From Sipunculus nudus (lineage: Eukaryota; Annelida; Sipuncula; Golfingiida; Sipunculidae): a stretch of 64,000 nucleotides of DNA. The position numbers and the translations under genes are program-made. Location of the stretch: NCBI GenBank assembly GCA_026874595.1, contig CM049311.1, positions 41,545,676 to 41,609,675 on the forward strand, read 5' to 3'. Position 1 is the stretch's first letter. Each line of letters starts with the position of its first letter. Shown here piece by piece: positions 1 to 11,571 of the stretch. Under the pieces are notes generated by a model, which saw only the letters and a program-made list of their open reading frames with translations, was not told where the DNA came from and ran no database searches.

Positions 1-1327
1 CCCCGGATTTTGTTTCCAGGAATGAGAGAAGAAAAAACTATTTTGGAACCTTTGGTTAATGTCCTCAGTAGTAAGCAGTTCAACAATGTGACAGTCAAGA
101 AATATATGCTAATGTTTGTCTTATTTTAACATCATCAGATTGATGTTTGCTGAGAAAATGGATGAAAAAATGTTTACTGTAGAAATTTAACATATTTTAT
201 GGAAATTGATAATTTTGATGTAATTTGGAGCCAAGTTTTTATAAAAAATTGTCCCCTCAGGTTGCAGGAGAAGCCAACTTTTTACCATATATTTTTAAAA
301 AATTTTCCACACCGTGTTAGGGGGAGTTCCACACCTAACCCCCTTCGGGCGCTTCGCGCCCTCGTTGCGGCGGCTCAGCAACCGCATTTATGTAGTTCGC
401 CCCCCTGCCCCCATTAATTTTGAGACTGCTACGCCACTGCGGATTATGGTTACGGAACCAACGGTCATTATTACAATACAATACATAACACAATACCCAT
501 GCATATATAGACATGCGGCGGAGGTGTCAAGCTTCCCAGCCACAGCCGGTGTGCATCTGTTCAAAATTGGAAAAAAAATGCGACTTTACCCGTCAAAAGT
601 GCGAATACACTTGTAACAAACAGTTGCGAAAAGTTTGCAAAATTCCATACAAATCGTATTTGCATGACCCGTGAAACCTGCACTGGCTTCCCGCCATCCC
701 TACTTAATTAAAATGAACTGGTCGGAATTTTCTCCCAACTCTTGACACTTGCCTTGCGATATGGTGATCCCATTTCAAGGTTGGGATGACCCCAAACACT
801 TTAATACCGGTACTATTTAGTTTTATCCATGCCCTCAGGTTATGACTGAAATGAGGAAGATAAAGATGTTATATACCTTGGCATTTGGGCATAAACACTG
901 TATGCGTCCCATTTAAAAAATAAAAAAAAAGGGGGGGGGGGGGGTAGGCCTATGTTTCTGCGATTAGGCCTACTAATGGGCATTTATTTAAATGTTAACT
1001 TTGACAGAAAAGGTCATGTATTCAAATGACTGAGTAATTGTGTTTATGAACGAAAACAGTTCACTAAAAAATTACAAATTAATATGGAGCTTGAAATTGA
1101 CATCGGATTGAATGGACTGCGTGATCTCTAATCAGAGAGCCGCCGGTGGCAGGTGATACATAGGCCTAGTAAAATAGTTTAAGCTGGTGGTGCAGGGGGA
1201 CTACCTGACGCCTGCCCGCACTCAATAATTGGACTTCAACGGATCCATCTTTATCGCTAGCCTCACGAGAACACACGCGAAGTTCACAGAAAATCCGCGA
1301 CGTAACCGACAAAATGGTGAGTAAAGG
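1..1327. other. No gene seen; transposon debris
   Basis: I see no supported gene. Positions 330-440 hold a GC-rich block with small hairpins, ending at 428-439 in a CAGTGGCGTAGC-type terminus on the - strand, as is common for DNA-transposon ends; no partner end is visible upstream. A run of 14 G lies at 931-944. The short open frames have no recognisable protein features. Confidence 0.5.
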
Positions 1328-1998
1328 CTCAAGGCGGTGTCACACACCCGTTGACGCATAAATTGCGCATAATATACGCATAAAATTGAAAAATCTGGAT
1401 TTGTACGCGGACATACGTGGAAAAAATTAGAAAAGTTATGCGTGAAATTTTGACAGATGAATGGCGCAAGAACGACGAATAAACTACGCATAAACTACGC
1501 ATGAAATACGAATAAACTGCGCAAAGAACACGCATATCCATGGAAAAGCCAAATTCCTAAATAATTCCCACGGATGAAACACGCACAATCACGAAAGAAC
1601 TGCGTATGATCCACGCATGATTAACGCAAAGCACGAATGAATAGCGCATGCTCCGCGTATGGATCGCGTATGTATCACGCATGAATCGCGCATGTTCCGG
1701 GCATGCTCCGCGAACATTGGGTGTTTGTATCGCGTCCGCACCGCGCTGCCGCTGCATTTCTTCACAAATAGTCATTACAGACTGGACACCATAAAATAAA
1801 GAAAAAAAAAAAAACAACCACGAAGACGGCTGACGAGCGAACACCTGCATCGTTTCATGATCTTTTCAGGAAAGCATGATTATGCCGGCGAAGAAACGTG
1901 CACAGTCATCGAGGTCGAGCCCACGGAAGGCAGGGAGGAAGAGGAAGCCCCCCCCCCCCCCGATGATCTTCCCGAAGCTACTGGTGGTGGTCAAGGTT

Positions 1999-2122
1999 CC
2001 GATGGTGATGCTCCCCCATAAGCTCCTGCTGGTGTTGATGCTCCCCCACAAGCTCCTGGTGCCGGTGGTTATGTCTCCAACAAGCTCCTGGTGCCGATGG
2101 TGATGCTCCCCAATAAGATCCT
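1999..2122. repeat. 33-bp minisatellite, about 4 units
   Basis: Four imperfect units of about 33 bp contain GATGCTCCCCCA followed by AAGCTCCTGGTGCC-like sequence. The period is a multiple of three, so several frames stay open here. It lies inside the foldback element. Confidence 0.7.
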
Positions 2123-2506
2123 GCCTATGATGCTGGACCCTTCCAACCAACCAGAGGAAAGGTGGCGTAGGGTCAGTGCCACCTTGAGTCCAGAATCAAA
2201 GGGTGGTCGCCAGTTGGTGGTCTGTTTCGTTATTCTTGGGGTCAGCCTCTCCACGATCTCGTCTTACATTGCAGGTGGCATCCGCATGAAGTTATGGAAG
2301 GATCTTGGATCTTCATTTCTCTTTCTCCACCATCAATCTGTCATAGATCCCAAGTTCGACTCTTCTTCCAATCCAAGGCCTCACCCAGGCGACCCTGTGT
2401 CTTCTCTCATGCCTTCTTCTCTGCCTCTTTTGCAGAATCTGCTGGAGTTGGACAAGTTGGTTGTTATGCTGCTGCAGGAGGAAGGCAAGGACTTCTCTGC
2501 ATTCGG

Positions 2507-2594
2507 GGTTTATGGTCTCCTCTCCAGGATGTCATTGGACAGAGATGTGGGGTTCATGGTCTCCTCTCCAGGATGTAATTGGACAGAGATGTGG
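2507..2594. repeat. 44-bp tandem duplication
   Basis: Two units, 2507-2550 and 2551-2594, are nearly identical; each contains ATGGTCTCCTCTCCAGGATG and ends in GGACAGAGATGTGG. Two base differences are visible, so the duplication is recent. Confidence 0.85.
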
Positions 2595-3518
2595 ACTCAT
2601 GGGCGGCGTGATGCAGACTGGTTCAGCGGTCCGAAATCGGCCGGTTTATCTACCCTGTCCCCATACGCGACTCTTGCGTGAAGCATGCGTGATTCTAGCG
2701 TAAATCTAGCGTAGTTCATCTGTTTTTTATAAGTGATTAATGCGTAATGTGCGTAGTTCTTAGCGGTATACGCGATATATAAGTGATACACCTGCGATAC
2801 ATGCGTGTTATATGCGTGAAAGGTTCGTTAAACATACGCGGACATACACGGAACGGGCGTGAAAATCGCCGATTTTGGGTAACAATCTCGTATGTATCGC
2901 GCACATGCGCGTATGAATTACGCATGAATTGCGAAAGAACTGCGTATAAACTACGTAAATTACGCATAGATCGCGTAAATCAAAAAGGAGGAAAAATTTC
3001 GTGCAGCGCAAAACCGTTTTCGCGTATGTCCGCGTATGCCCACCCCGGTCCCCACTCGCTGCGCATAGCGACGAATGAAAAGCGCATGAAAAACTTATGA
3101 ATTACGTATATCGCGCATGAATTGCGTATCTCCGCGTATGCCTCATATTTTATGCGTAGTTTATGCGCAATTTATGCGTAAGTGCTGTGTGACACTGGCT
3201 TAAGACAAATGAACCCTATCTGTGTATCTAAACAATAAATGTTCGCCAAAGTTAAACCGACGGACGAACGGATGGCTGCACAGAACACGTGCAAGGCCGT
3301 GGTTTAAGTTGCATGTAATCAGATCAAACGGAGTTATTCACCTGTTTTGCGGCTTCACCAAACCTTATGACAACATTTACGGTACCACTGATTAAATCAA
3401 CCTTTTCTACAGCCGACTCTCAGCTCTATACTAACTGGCTGATATCTGCAAATATCCTTATTTGTGGAAACTCTGTACAAATTGTATCTACCTACATGTA
3501 TAAAGTGCATGTACCAGG

Positions 3519-3669
3519 CAGTGGCGGATTCAGATGGGGGGTCCCCCTCCTTATTTTATGAGACCTAGACCCCCCTCCTTTCCGCGGACCAGAGGACCTT
3601 TTTTTAGGTGTTCTCTAAGTCTTCCTGGGTTGGACCCTCCCCTTTTCGAAATCCCTGGATCCGCCACTG
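3519..3669. mobile_element. 151-bp MITE with 5-bp target duplication
   Basis: The terminal inverted repeats are CAGTGGCGGATTCAG on the left and the complement of CAGTGGCGGATCCAGG on the right. Perfect direct repeats CCAGG flank the element at 3514-3518 and 3670-3674. The interior is C/T-rich and non-coding. Ends of the CAGTGGCGGATC type recur in many animal DNA transposons. A possible single end of the same type lies near 23660. Confidence 0.8.
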
Positions 3670-3674
3670 CCAGG

Positions 3675-4721
3675 TTTCTGAGTATACTATATCCATCACA
3701 GGATTATCTGCCCAGAATATAACATGAAATTTCAAATGTAATTCTAATTGTAATTGATCTCAGAACCCGAAATGTGCCTACTTAATACGGCAAATGCTGA
3801 CACATTAGAAATAAATGCGCACAGACCAATACTAGGCCTAATAGGGCTATATGTTCTTAGGCAATACTGGACACACATTCGTGTCAATCCAGCTAAACGC
3901 TCGCCAAATGGCACACGGTTCTCCTCATGGTTCAAAGATTATTGGACAATGTAAATCAAAACTGACTGCCGAAGGATACATTGATTCATCTGTCCAACAA
4001 GCGAAACAACACAAGAAACAATATAATTAAGAAAATAACACTGAAGAAAAACAACACTGCAAATTCACTTCAGTCTGTTTCACTAGATGCGACCCGATCA
4101 TCAGGTGAATGTTGTTAGAATAAAGCTAACGGCATGGTTTGAAAAGCCGAGACTTACGAGATTACGAGATTATGCTATGTGCGTATCGGGAAGAGCATGT
4201 AAAAGACTGACACTGATCCTATTGTCCTCGGGGGCATAATAGGATTGGTCGGGATACACGTGCGATACTGAAACATAACAGGGCAAAGAGGTTTGTTGTT
4301 GTTTTGATGTTTATATTTATGTTTAATACAAAGATATTATGCCAGGATGCCCAATTCGCATAGTGAGCTGATTTTTAATAGGGTCCTGGGTACAGTGAAC
4401 ATTTCAGTGGTATACACATATGATATAAAATACACATATACTATGAAAATACACAATATAAAAGGCAAATATACAATATAAAAGGCAAATACACTATAAT
4501 CAAGCAAGTGGACTCGACTCCATAAACTCACCATTGGGTGGTGGCCACGCCATGTCCCTCAACACTGCAAAGCAGTGAGAGACCAACTACCAGAAAAGGT
4601 AAGTCTGCCCAGCGGATCCTCGTGGTGGGGAGGGGGGTGTTAGATGAGCGGGCACGTTGAATATTTGCACGAAGCTACAGTTTTAAAACATTTCAGAGTG
4701 AATTTGCTTTGAGTGCGGCAC
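3675..4721. other. No gene seen
   Basis: Low-complexity AT-rich sequence around 4400-4500 repeats the word AATATAAAAGGCAAATA. Nothing else is recognisable. Confidence 0.4.
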
Positions 4722-5335
4722 TTTAAGTATAAGTCCCATAGAGGACTCGGCAGAGCTACGGTAGCCACTGATAGGTCCGGGTAGATCCGGGGTGTAAGCC
4801 GTGGCGCTGCTGGGATGGTCTGGGATAGTCCGGAATAGTCCGGAATAGTCCGGGACGGTCATGGAGGGCGAGTCGGCAGTTTTTGGATGTCAAAAACTGC
4901 CGGGGCGATTCGTAGTGATCCGGGTGGAATGTAATCCGGGTGACCCGGGGCTCATCCGTAGCTCTGACGGGGCTTTGCCGTGGGTGTCCGTGCCACTGCA
5001 GCGGAAGTCGGGGGCACTGCCGTGACAGTCCTTGGAGGTCCGGGACAATGAAAACTACCAATACGGCAGAGCCCAGGACTTCCACGGCAGTGTCCCGTCG
5101 GAGCTGCGAATCACCCCGGACTAGCGCGGCAAACAAAAACAGGAATCCGTAGCGCATCCTTCGCGAACCGTGGTGAGACGTAACTCTGCCGAGATAACCC
5201 GGGGCTCTACCGGGATAATTTCTGCCAAAAAAAAAAAAAAAAAACACCCGGGATCACCACTGACCACCCCGGATACGGTCCGAAGTAATCCTTGCCTATC
5301 CGTAGTACTGCCTGCTTCAGTGGGACTTTGGCCTA
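4722..5335. mobile_element. Second foldback-type element (about 0.6 kb)
   Basis: The left end contains AAGTCCCATAGAGG, then GGCAGAGCTACGG. The reverse complement of the right end contains AAGTCCCACTGAAG, then GGCAGTACTACGG, so about 35-40 bp are inverted. The interior is GC-rich and full of degenerate AGTCCGGGAT / CCCGGGGCTC words in both orientations, the same plan as the element at 1328-3204 but with a different word. A 17-base A-run lies near 5227. No protein or clear target duplication is visible. Confidence 0.6.
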
Positions 5336-5747
5336 ACAGAACCGACACACGACCTTGAAAAGTCCGGGAACTTTTTGTATAGGGCTTTTAATAGCTAACA
5401 TCATCAAACCATCCACTTTTGCCTACTGTAGCACCGTGGCTGGAACTAGTGTAACTGTAATGCAGATCTGAGATGAAATTTCCTCTAAAATTTAATATTA
5501 TTAAAAAATTCTAGCTCCAGGTAAAAGAAAAAGGAACACATATATACTTGTCCCACATGCAGCGTATTTTCCTTTGTTCTAACTGTACGTTCAAATATGC
5601 TTGCATCACAGGGTCATGAAAAGTGACCATGCAAGTGAAGTTGCATGACGACTTTCCAAATATGGCAAAGAACTGTTGCGTAGCCAAAAAAAAAAAAAAA
5701 AACAATTACACGCGTGACCTTCGACCAAGGAGGCGGAGCATGTGGGA

Positions 5748-5806
5748 CAAATCAGTTATAGCCCAATGAAATGTATGATAACAAATCAGTTATAGCCCAA
5801 TGAAAT
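5748..5806. repeat. 32-bp tandem duplication
   Basis: The phrase ACAAATCAGTTATAGCCCAA is present twice, 32 bp apart, each time followed by TGAAATG. The rest of 5336-5831 holds A-runs and nothing recognisable. Confidence 0.8.
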
Positions 5807-5831
5807 GAGATTTGCTTGGCTTGTGTCAATC

Positions 5832-8197
5832 AGGCAGGGAATAGGATTGATTTCATTTATTTTATTAACAAATGGAGTGCTATTGTCACACAGATTTTGA
5901 CTTGGCCATATAACTTATAAGCTGCACATATAATAAAAGTTGAACTTTTTATTAAAATTTAATAATAAATATTGTGCCAATATAATTTTTATTTTTTAAA
6001 AATTATAAGAAAATCATATGATTTTTTAAATAAAATATAACTGAAATGATTATTAAAATAATATTATAGAATATATTCATGAATGCATTCATGAATACAT
6101 TTTGAAAGTATGTGCACTGGTATTCAAATACTTTCATTGTTACCTGAATTCCCATTCTTATGTTTTAGCCAAACAATGATGTTGAGATTCAAGAATATAA
6201 AAAATTCACAAATTTAAATAATGATCATAAGTATCTGGTTTTATGGCTTTTATTTATATTCAAAAAATAAATGTAATATATTCACTTTGAACTACTTTCA
6301 CATCAATCTACACACTATACACAGTAGGCATCTAGATTAATATTATCAACTGCAGCTTTGTCTATCATTAATTTCCTTCATATGATCCCTATAATATGAT
6401 TTATATTTTTTTATCATTAAAATTGAACTGAAAAATACCATAGGTGACTGCATGGTGTTATTTGGAATAACATTGACACTGACATTCTATCCATCCATAC
6501 AAGATTCTTATATCATCAGTAACTGCAAGTTAATTTCCTGTTACTCATCAACTAACAAATTCCTTTTCTATTAATTTATCTTTAATTTGTTATTAAAAAC
6601 AAATAAAAATTTTAATAATGTTGTTTTTCAAAACAACTACTAGATGAGTTGGGTTTGACACCTGGATCAACTGTGGCTGGGCATTAGCTGCCTGGCTGCC
6701 CCAGTGTATGCCTCGCCTCAAGCATGCATAATTTGCTGAAAGGTAAACAAGGTCAACATGCGGGTGACTGAAGAGGGACTGGGGACAGCCTGGGTCTGAC
6801 ATGGTCTCATAAATACATTAATAAAAGCTACAATTTTTGGCCAATTTCTTTCAGCTTTCTAAACTACAAAGATTAAATCCTTATGTGTGCATGATATGAA
6901 AATTATATCAACAGTGCTCTCAGGAAACAAACGTGCCATGGTCAAATTTGGGCAAAATTAAAGGTACTAATTTTATATTTATACTATTAACTTATAAAAT
7001 TTAAAAAATTCAGAACTAATTTTGGGTATACAAGTGAATCTTGATTAAATAATGTTACATCCTTGACAAAAAATCTCTAGCTTCAGCAATCCTCTTTTTA
7101 ATGGAGTAAATATATTTCTTGATTTTTTAAAAAGTGCATTATGTTTGGGCCCATAACTTAAAACAATTACGCAATACTGACATCATTTCTGGCATGTGCA
7201 TAGCGAATGTATAGAAAAATATGTATATTATATATGATCAAAGTCAGATCAGTGGTTTTGATATTAGGCAGTCTTAAAATGTAATAATGGTTTTTTATGG
7301 GAAAAAATGAAGTTTATCGTTAATATCTCGAAGGAATTAAGTCCTAGTGACCAAATTCTTGGCATGGTAGGGGATTTTGGAGATATCTAACTGTATGCCA
7401 AATTTAAAGAACTTAGAGCTGAAGCTGGGGAGCTGAGCTCTATCAAACTGCATAACATTAGCTTGATGTAAACAATATGTGACATGGTGCTTGAAAACTT
7501 GAATAAAATCTACAGTTTTTGATCAACTGGTTTCAAATATTTGGTGTTAACAGTTAAAATGCTAACAAAAACATGCTTTGAAAATTAAATCCACAGCAGT
7601 TACAGGAAAAAAAGTGCCATGGTCAAAGTTGAGCAAAATTTATGGTACCAATATTTTTATTTTTTTAATTTTTTAAAAAAATTAAAAGATTTTCATCTAA
7701 TTTTGGGTATACAATTTAATTTTGATTAATTAAAGTTATATTACTGGAAAAAAGTGCTTAGCTTTAACAAGTTTTGTGTTAAGAGATCAAATTTCTTTCC
7801 TGATTATTTACAAAATGCATTATGTTTGGGCCTATAACTTTTTTATACAATACAGACATAATTTCTGGCATGTACAAAGGAACTATATAGAGAAATATTT
7901 ATGGTAAATATGAGGAAAAACAGATGAGTGGTTTTGATATTAGGCAGTCCTGAAGTGTGAAAATAGGTTTTTAATAAAAAATTGAGGTTTTTCCTTAATT
8001 TCTCAAAGGAACGAAGTCGCAAGGACCCAGTTTTCGGCTTGGTAGGAGATCTTGGGGACATCTAACATTATGCCAAATTTTGGATTCCTAGGTCTTGTGG
8101 TTTCAAAACGTGCCACATCTACGGACAGATGGACGGACGACGGACAATGGACCACGACTATAGCTCAGATGACTTAATTATAGTCAGTTGAGCTAAA
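5832..8197 (-). mobile_element. RC1 element, reversed, 3' end truncated
   Basis: This is a reverse copy of the dominant repeat of the window. The palindromic 5' terminus (AGCTCAACTGA ... TCATCTGAGCT, read on the - strand) lies at 8165-8197, followed inward by a short CGGA-rich tract and two diverged tandem cores of about 670 bp (about 7400-8080 and 6790-7400). The 3' region matches 50000-51060 but stops at about 5832, so the last ~190 bp including the GACCCATGGGTC palindrome are missing. No protein is encoded; short frames such as 7843-8061 are part of the core. Confidence 0.8.
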
Positions 8198-8215
8198 AAG
8201 AAAAGAAATCGCAGC

Positions 8216-8224
8216 TATGAAATG
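8216..8224. repeat. Target-site duplication of the MULE, left copy
   Basis: TATGAAATG here is repeated exactly at 10040-10048 on the other side of the element. Nine base pairs is the duplication length characteristic of MULE transposons. Confidence 0.85.
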
Positions 8225-8509
8225 ATTACATGTCAACTGGACGAGTTCAGCTGGACGATTCACAGAATGACGATCCCACTTGGGCGATTCCCAGCTGGAC
8301 GAGCCCAGCTGGGCGAGCCCAGAAAGACGATCCGACGTAGTAAACAATTTAAGCTTGTGTCAGTTGTCATACATTTGTTAAGCCATAATCAGCATAATTT
8401 GAAAATATATCTTCAAAGTTGACATAGTCAAATATTTTATTTTGTTTCCCGACTTACTTCTTTTAATTTCATGATAATTTTCACAGAGTCTGTTATATAC
8501 AATCTCTTA
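8225..8509. repeat. Direct repeat, left copy (MULE end)
   Basis: It matches 9527-9811 at a constant offset of 1302 bp with roughly four or five substitutions over about 285 bp. It includes the terminal CTGGACGA words and the last ~24 codons of the transposase, so the second copy is an internally deleted element end rather than a chance repeat. Confidence 0.85.
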
Positions 8510-8958
8510 TTTACAAGGTGAATCCATCCCGGTGATACTTCGGTGAATCGATACTTCACTGCCGGCGAACGCGTCTCATCCGTTGGACGACCACAGCTCT
8601 CTAGGAAGTCCATCGCCGGCTGCTCCTCATAGACGAAAGCTGCTGTCAGCCGTCCAACGGTGGCTTCCATCTCACGGTACTTCCTGCGTGGAAGCTTCGG
8701 AGCAGCGCCGAGTCTTGCCCGTTGGATGGTTAACTCAGTCTCCTCCTGCTCCTCCTTGATGTGGCTCAACAGGACGTGGATGTTCGGGTGGTGTCGTCCG
8801 ACGTTCCTGTTGAGTCGGCTATGCCACCCTTCTACTATGTTGTTGGTCTTCACCTGTAAGTTGTAGACGCTCCACATCTCGATCGGGAAGTGGCCTGCAA
8901 TCCAAGTACCTCTGAAGTACGCAGAGAAACTGACCAGGGCCGGGTGTTGTCTCAAGAG
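8437..8958 (-). pseudogene. MULE-like transposase, C-terminal exon
   Basis: The frame of 174 codons opens after a good acceptor (TTTATTTACAG, cut between 8959 and 8958) and ends in TAA at 8437-8439. It contains YFRGTWIAG, then WSVYNLQVKTNNIVEGWHSR and LNRNVGRHHPNIHVLL, followed by a charged helix (IKEEQEETELTIQRARLG). In many invertebrate MULE/FLYWCH-associated transposases this W..Y....TNN.vEgWH block follows the catalytic core. The protein would bind and cut its own element's ends in the nucleus. The catalytic DDE part and any zinc finger are absent, so the copy cannot be functional. The assignment rests on recognising the TNN..EGWH signature, not on a search. Confidence 0.75.
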
Positions 8959-9357
8959 CTGTAAATAAAAAAAAGCAAAACATGATTGAAATGTTATAAT
9001 TCGACAAGTGCTTTGTGTTAAGTCAAGAACTGTAGGAAAGAAATAAATGACATAATTCATGAACAATGACGTGTCGGATGTTGCCTTGGAGCTGTAACCA
9101 AAAGAAGACAAACAATAAATGATTTATTTTACTAAATTTATATACATGTATATATATATTTGATCAAATACCTGTTTATTTTTTTAATATTATATATTTA
9201 TGAAACGTAATCCAATGAGATTGAAGTCAGATTTATATTTATAGAGGTCAGACACACAGAGAAAATGAACTGGAGAATTAATCCATGTAAAATGTAAATA
9301 ACTGTACATATGTATTTGAATATCAATACATTTTTATATACCGGAAAAAAAACATAC

Positions 9358-9511
9358 CTGGTCTTGCTCCAGCTCTGCGAATGCCCCGACGATGCTGTCA
9401 ACTGGCAAGAAAGGAAGCGCCATCACCTTCCGCAGCCAGCACGTGACCTCTGGGACAGTCCTGTAGGTTGTCGCCAAGTGCTCCTTGCGCACCCTCTTCC
9501 ATACAGCCCGA
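9358..9511 (-). pseudogene. MULE-like transposase, penultimate exon
   Basis: On the - strand an acceptor (CCATTACAG) precedes a 154-bp open segment coding AVWKRVRKEHL, then a stretch with WLRKVMALPFLPVDSIVGAF and ending LEQDQ at the donor CAG|GTATGT. The donor leaves phase 0 and the next exon (8958 downward) starts in phase 0 with LLRQHPALVSF, so the two join in frame through a 399-bp intron. The ALPFLP...AF pattern precedes the W.Y...TNN..EGWH block in this transposase type. Upstream exons have been replaced by the duplicated element end that starts at 9527. Confidence 0.7.
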
Positions 9512-9526
9512 CTGTAATGGAAGAGG

Positions 9527-9811
9527 ATTACATGTCAACTGGACGAGTTCAGCTGGACGATTCACAGAATGACGATCCCACTTGGGCGATTCCCAGCTGG
9601 ACGAGCCCAGCTGGGCGAGCCCAGAAAGACGATCCCACGTAGTAAACAATTTAAGCTTGTGTCAGTTGTCATACATTTGTTAAGCCATTATCAGCATAAT
9701 TTGAAAATATATCTTCAAAGTTGACATAGTCAAATATTTTATTTTGTTTCCCGACTCACTTCTTTTAATTTCATGATAATTTTCACAGAGTCTGTTATAT
9801 ACATTCTCTCA
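9527..9811. repeat. Direct repeat, right copy (MULE end)
   Basis: Second copy of 8225-8509, lying upstream of the remaining transposase exons. It brings a duplicate of the last ~24 transposase codons without the rest of the gene. Confidence 0.85.
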
Positions 9812-10039
9812 TTAAATAATTATAAAAATTCATATAAAAAAAACAATATCAAACACCCAATACAATTGCATAACATTCTTTATTCATATGTTCGATTAAT
9901 ATGCTCAATAGGATAATAATAACCACAGTACTCGTCTTTCTGGGCTCGCCCAGCTGGGCTCGCCGTTCTGGGAATCGCCCAGCTGACACAAAATCGTCCA
10001 ACTCGTCGGACTGAACATCGTCCAGCTGGGATGTCACCC

Positions 10040-10048
10040 TATGAAATG
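10040..10048. repeat. Target-site duplication of the MULE, right copy
   Basis: TATGAAATG, identical to 8216-8224. Confidence 0.85.
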
Positions 10049-10126
10049 AATACTGTATAGAGCCAATGATTTTCCGTTTCAAAAACAATGCTTTTCCGTT
10101 TCATTACCAGGATGTAAGAGTACTAT

Positions 10127-10266
10127 GTAATAGTTATAGTAATAGAAAATTACAGGTTTTCAAAGTAAAAGTAATAGAAATAGACAAGAAATTTTAACCT
10201 GTAATAGTAATAGTAATAGTAAAAGAACCGTAAGTAATAGAATAATAGCTATTATTTTAACTATTA
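10127..10266. repeat. Degenerate (TAATAG)n tract, first
   Basis: An imperfect hexamer array of AGTAAT/TAATAG words with the phrase TTACAGGTTTTCAAAGTAA, which recurs in degenerate form at 41655-41675. It may mark the end of a small element family. Confidence 0.7.
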
Positions 10267-11451
10267 CAGCCCTTGACTAGAACAGGTTAGGGATTAAGAG
10301 TCTTTTTGATTACATTGAAACACAGGGAAAGGCTGTAGTTGTAGTGTGATTAGTTCATGCTAGTTGCTGTCATGGTCCATTGGGCACAGGGCATCAGGCA
10401 CCGGCTTCAGATGATAACCAATTAGATAAACCCTGGGGTCGGTTGTAGATTCATTAACTAGGTTTGGTCAGTAAACATTTGCAGTAGTGCTTGGTCAGTT
10501 ATTACATAATGTGGGACAAGTTATTATCAGCTCAGGCTAGACAGTATATGGCTACAGTGCTGCTGATGTTTGGGTACTTCAGAAGTAGACAGTCTGATAG
10601 TCATAACCTTTGATGAGATAATTACGGATGCCACAGACAGTGAATAGGTCCTGTTTGTATTAACCATCAGGTTTTGCAGTCTAAGTACTATGGCTTGAAC
10701 AAATCTTGTTGACTGTGCTTGAAAATCTGTTTATCATGTGTAATAAACACCTACTCAATATACATTAAAATAGACTTGTCCCACGAGATTAAATTTCCAA
10801 TAAATTTGTCGTATACACGAATTCACGCAACTTCTGTGTTTTGATGAATATGGATAGGTTGAATTTGAAAGCTACAAGCAAGGACTATTTGCACATTGTT
10901 TGTCCTATAATTAAAAGATATACATATATAGATATATATTACTTGGAATTTGCTACGTTGAACAGAAAGTTATCTTATTTAATTACACTAAATTGCACCA
11001 AACATTCCTTTTTATTCCAAAAATATTTTTTTTGTGTTGCAGGATTATTCAAACCTTACTCTTTTATTTAACTGTCCTTAACATGGAGTTGTTTATTGAA
11101 TTTTCTGTTGAACATTGTGTGAAATGTATAAATAAATGTAAAGGAAAGTGTCCTTAACTATTCAGAATATGAATATACCGGAACTTGGTTTATGTTGTAC
11201 TGATCACGAACTAGCTGGACATAATCCTGAACTTTAATCTAAGCCAAATTGTGAGCATTAATTGCTACAAAGAAATATCATGTATACTAAAGGATATAAA
11301 TCTATTTAAATTCCATTTTTAATTAAGGACAAAAATAACAAGAATTACATTTAAAATATATGAAAAAAATTTAAGTTTCACCAACAGGGAATAGGGGTAG
11401 GTTAATGTAGTGGACAAGGTCAGCATATGCAAATATCACCATTTCAAAGAA
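10267..11451. other. No gene seen
   Basis: Unique-looking AT-rich sequence between two TAATAG tracts. The 76-codon frame at 10841-11071 has no recognisable feature. Confidence 0.4.
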
Positions 11452-11571
11452 AAATAATAGTAATAGTAATATAAGCCAAGTAATAGTAATAGTAATAGAT
11501 GAAAAAATGTTGTAATAGTAATAGATCGATTAAAAAGTAATAGTAATAGTAATAGTAATAGAACCACTAAA
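11452..11571. repeat. Degenerate (TAATAG)n tract, second
   Basis: Same word in the same orientation as 10127-10266, broken by short unique pieces. With the first tract it brackets about 1.2 kb. Confidence 0.7.

Larger units (their letters stand above)
1328..3204. mobile_element. Foldback-type inverted-repeat element (1.88 kb)
   Basis: The two ends are inverted copies. The left end reads CTCAAGGCGGTGTCACAC and the reverse complement of the right end reads CTTAAGCCAGTGTCACAC; both then run into ACGCATAAATTGCGCATAA. The subterminal 350-500 bp on each side consist of degenerate tandem variants of TACGCATGAAT-like words, on the left as ACGCAT and on the right as ATGCGT, giving a long imperfect foldback structure. 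The centre (about 1740-2650) is GC-richer and carries a 33-bp minisatellite and a 44-bp duplication. No transposase is recognisable and no target duplication is certain. The structure resembles foldback or MULE-like non-autonomous DNA transposons, but I cannot name the superfamily. Confidence 0.7.
8225..10039. mobile_element. MULE-type DNA transposon, rearranged
   Basis: The ends are inverted. The left begins ATTACATGTCAACTGGACGA and the right, read inward, GGGTGACATCCCAGCTGGACGA. Both continue in variants of CAGCTGGACGAT / CAGCTGGGCGAGCCC. A perfect 9-bp duplication TATGAAATG flanks it. Inside, on the - strand, is the C-terminal part of a MULE-like transposase in two exons. The left 285 bp (8225-8509) are repeated in direct orientation at 9527-9811 with the same spacing throughout and only a few substitutions. 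The element is therefore a composite: an end-to-end internally deleted derivative joined to, or inserted in, a transposase-bearing copy whose N-terminal exons are lost. Confidence 0.8.

Noticed and set aside
2091-2681. 196-codon open frame
   Set aside because: It runs through a 33-bp minisatellite and a 44-bp duplication within the foldback element and shows no domain. Length is explained by GC-rich repeats with periods that keep frame.
9398-9649. 83-codon - strand open frame over the MULE exon
   Set aside because: Shadow frame. The supported reading with splice sites and the ALPFLP motif is in a different frame (9358-9511).
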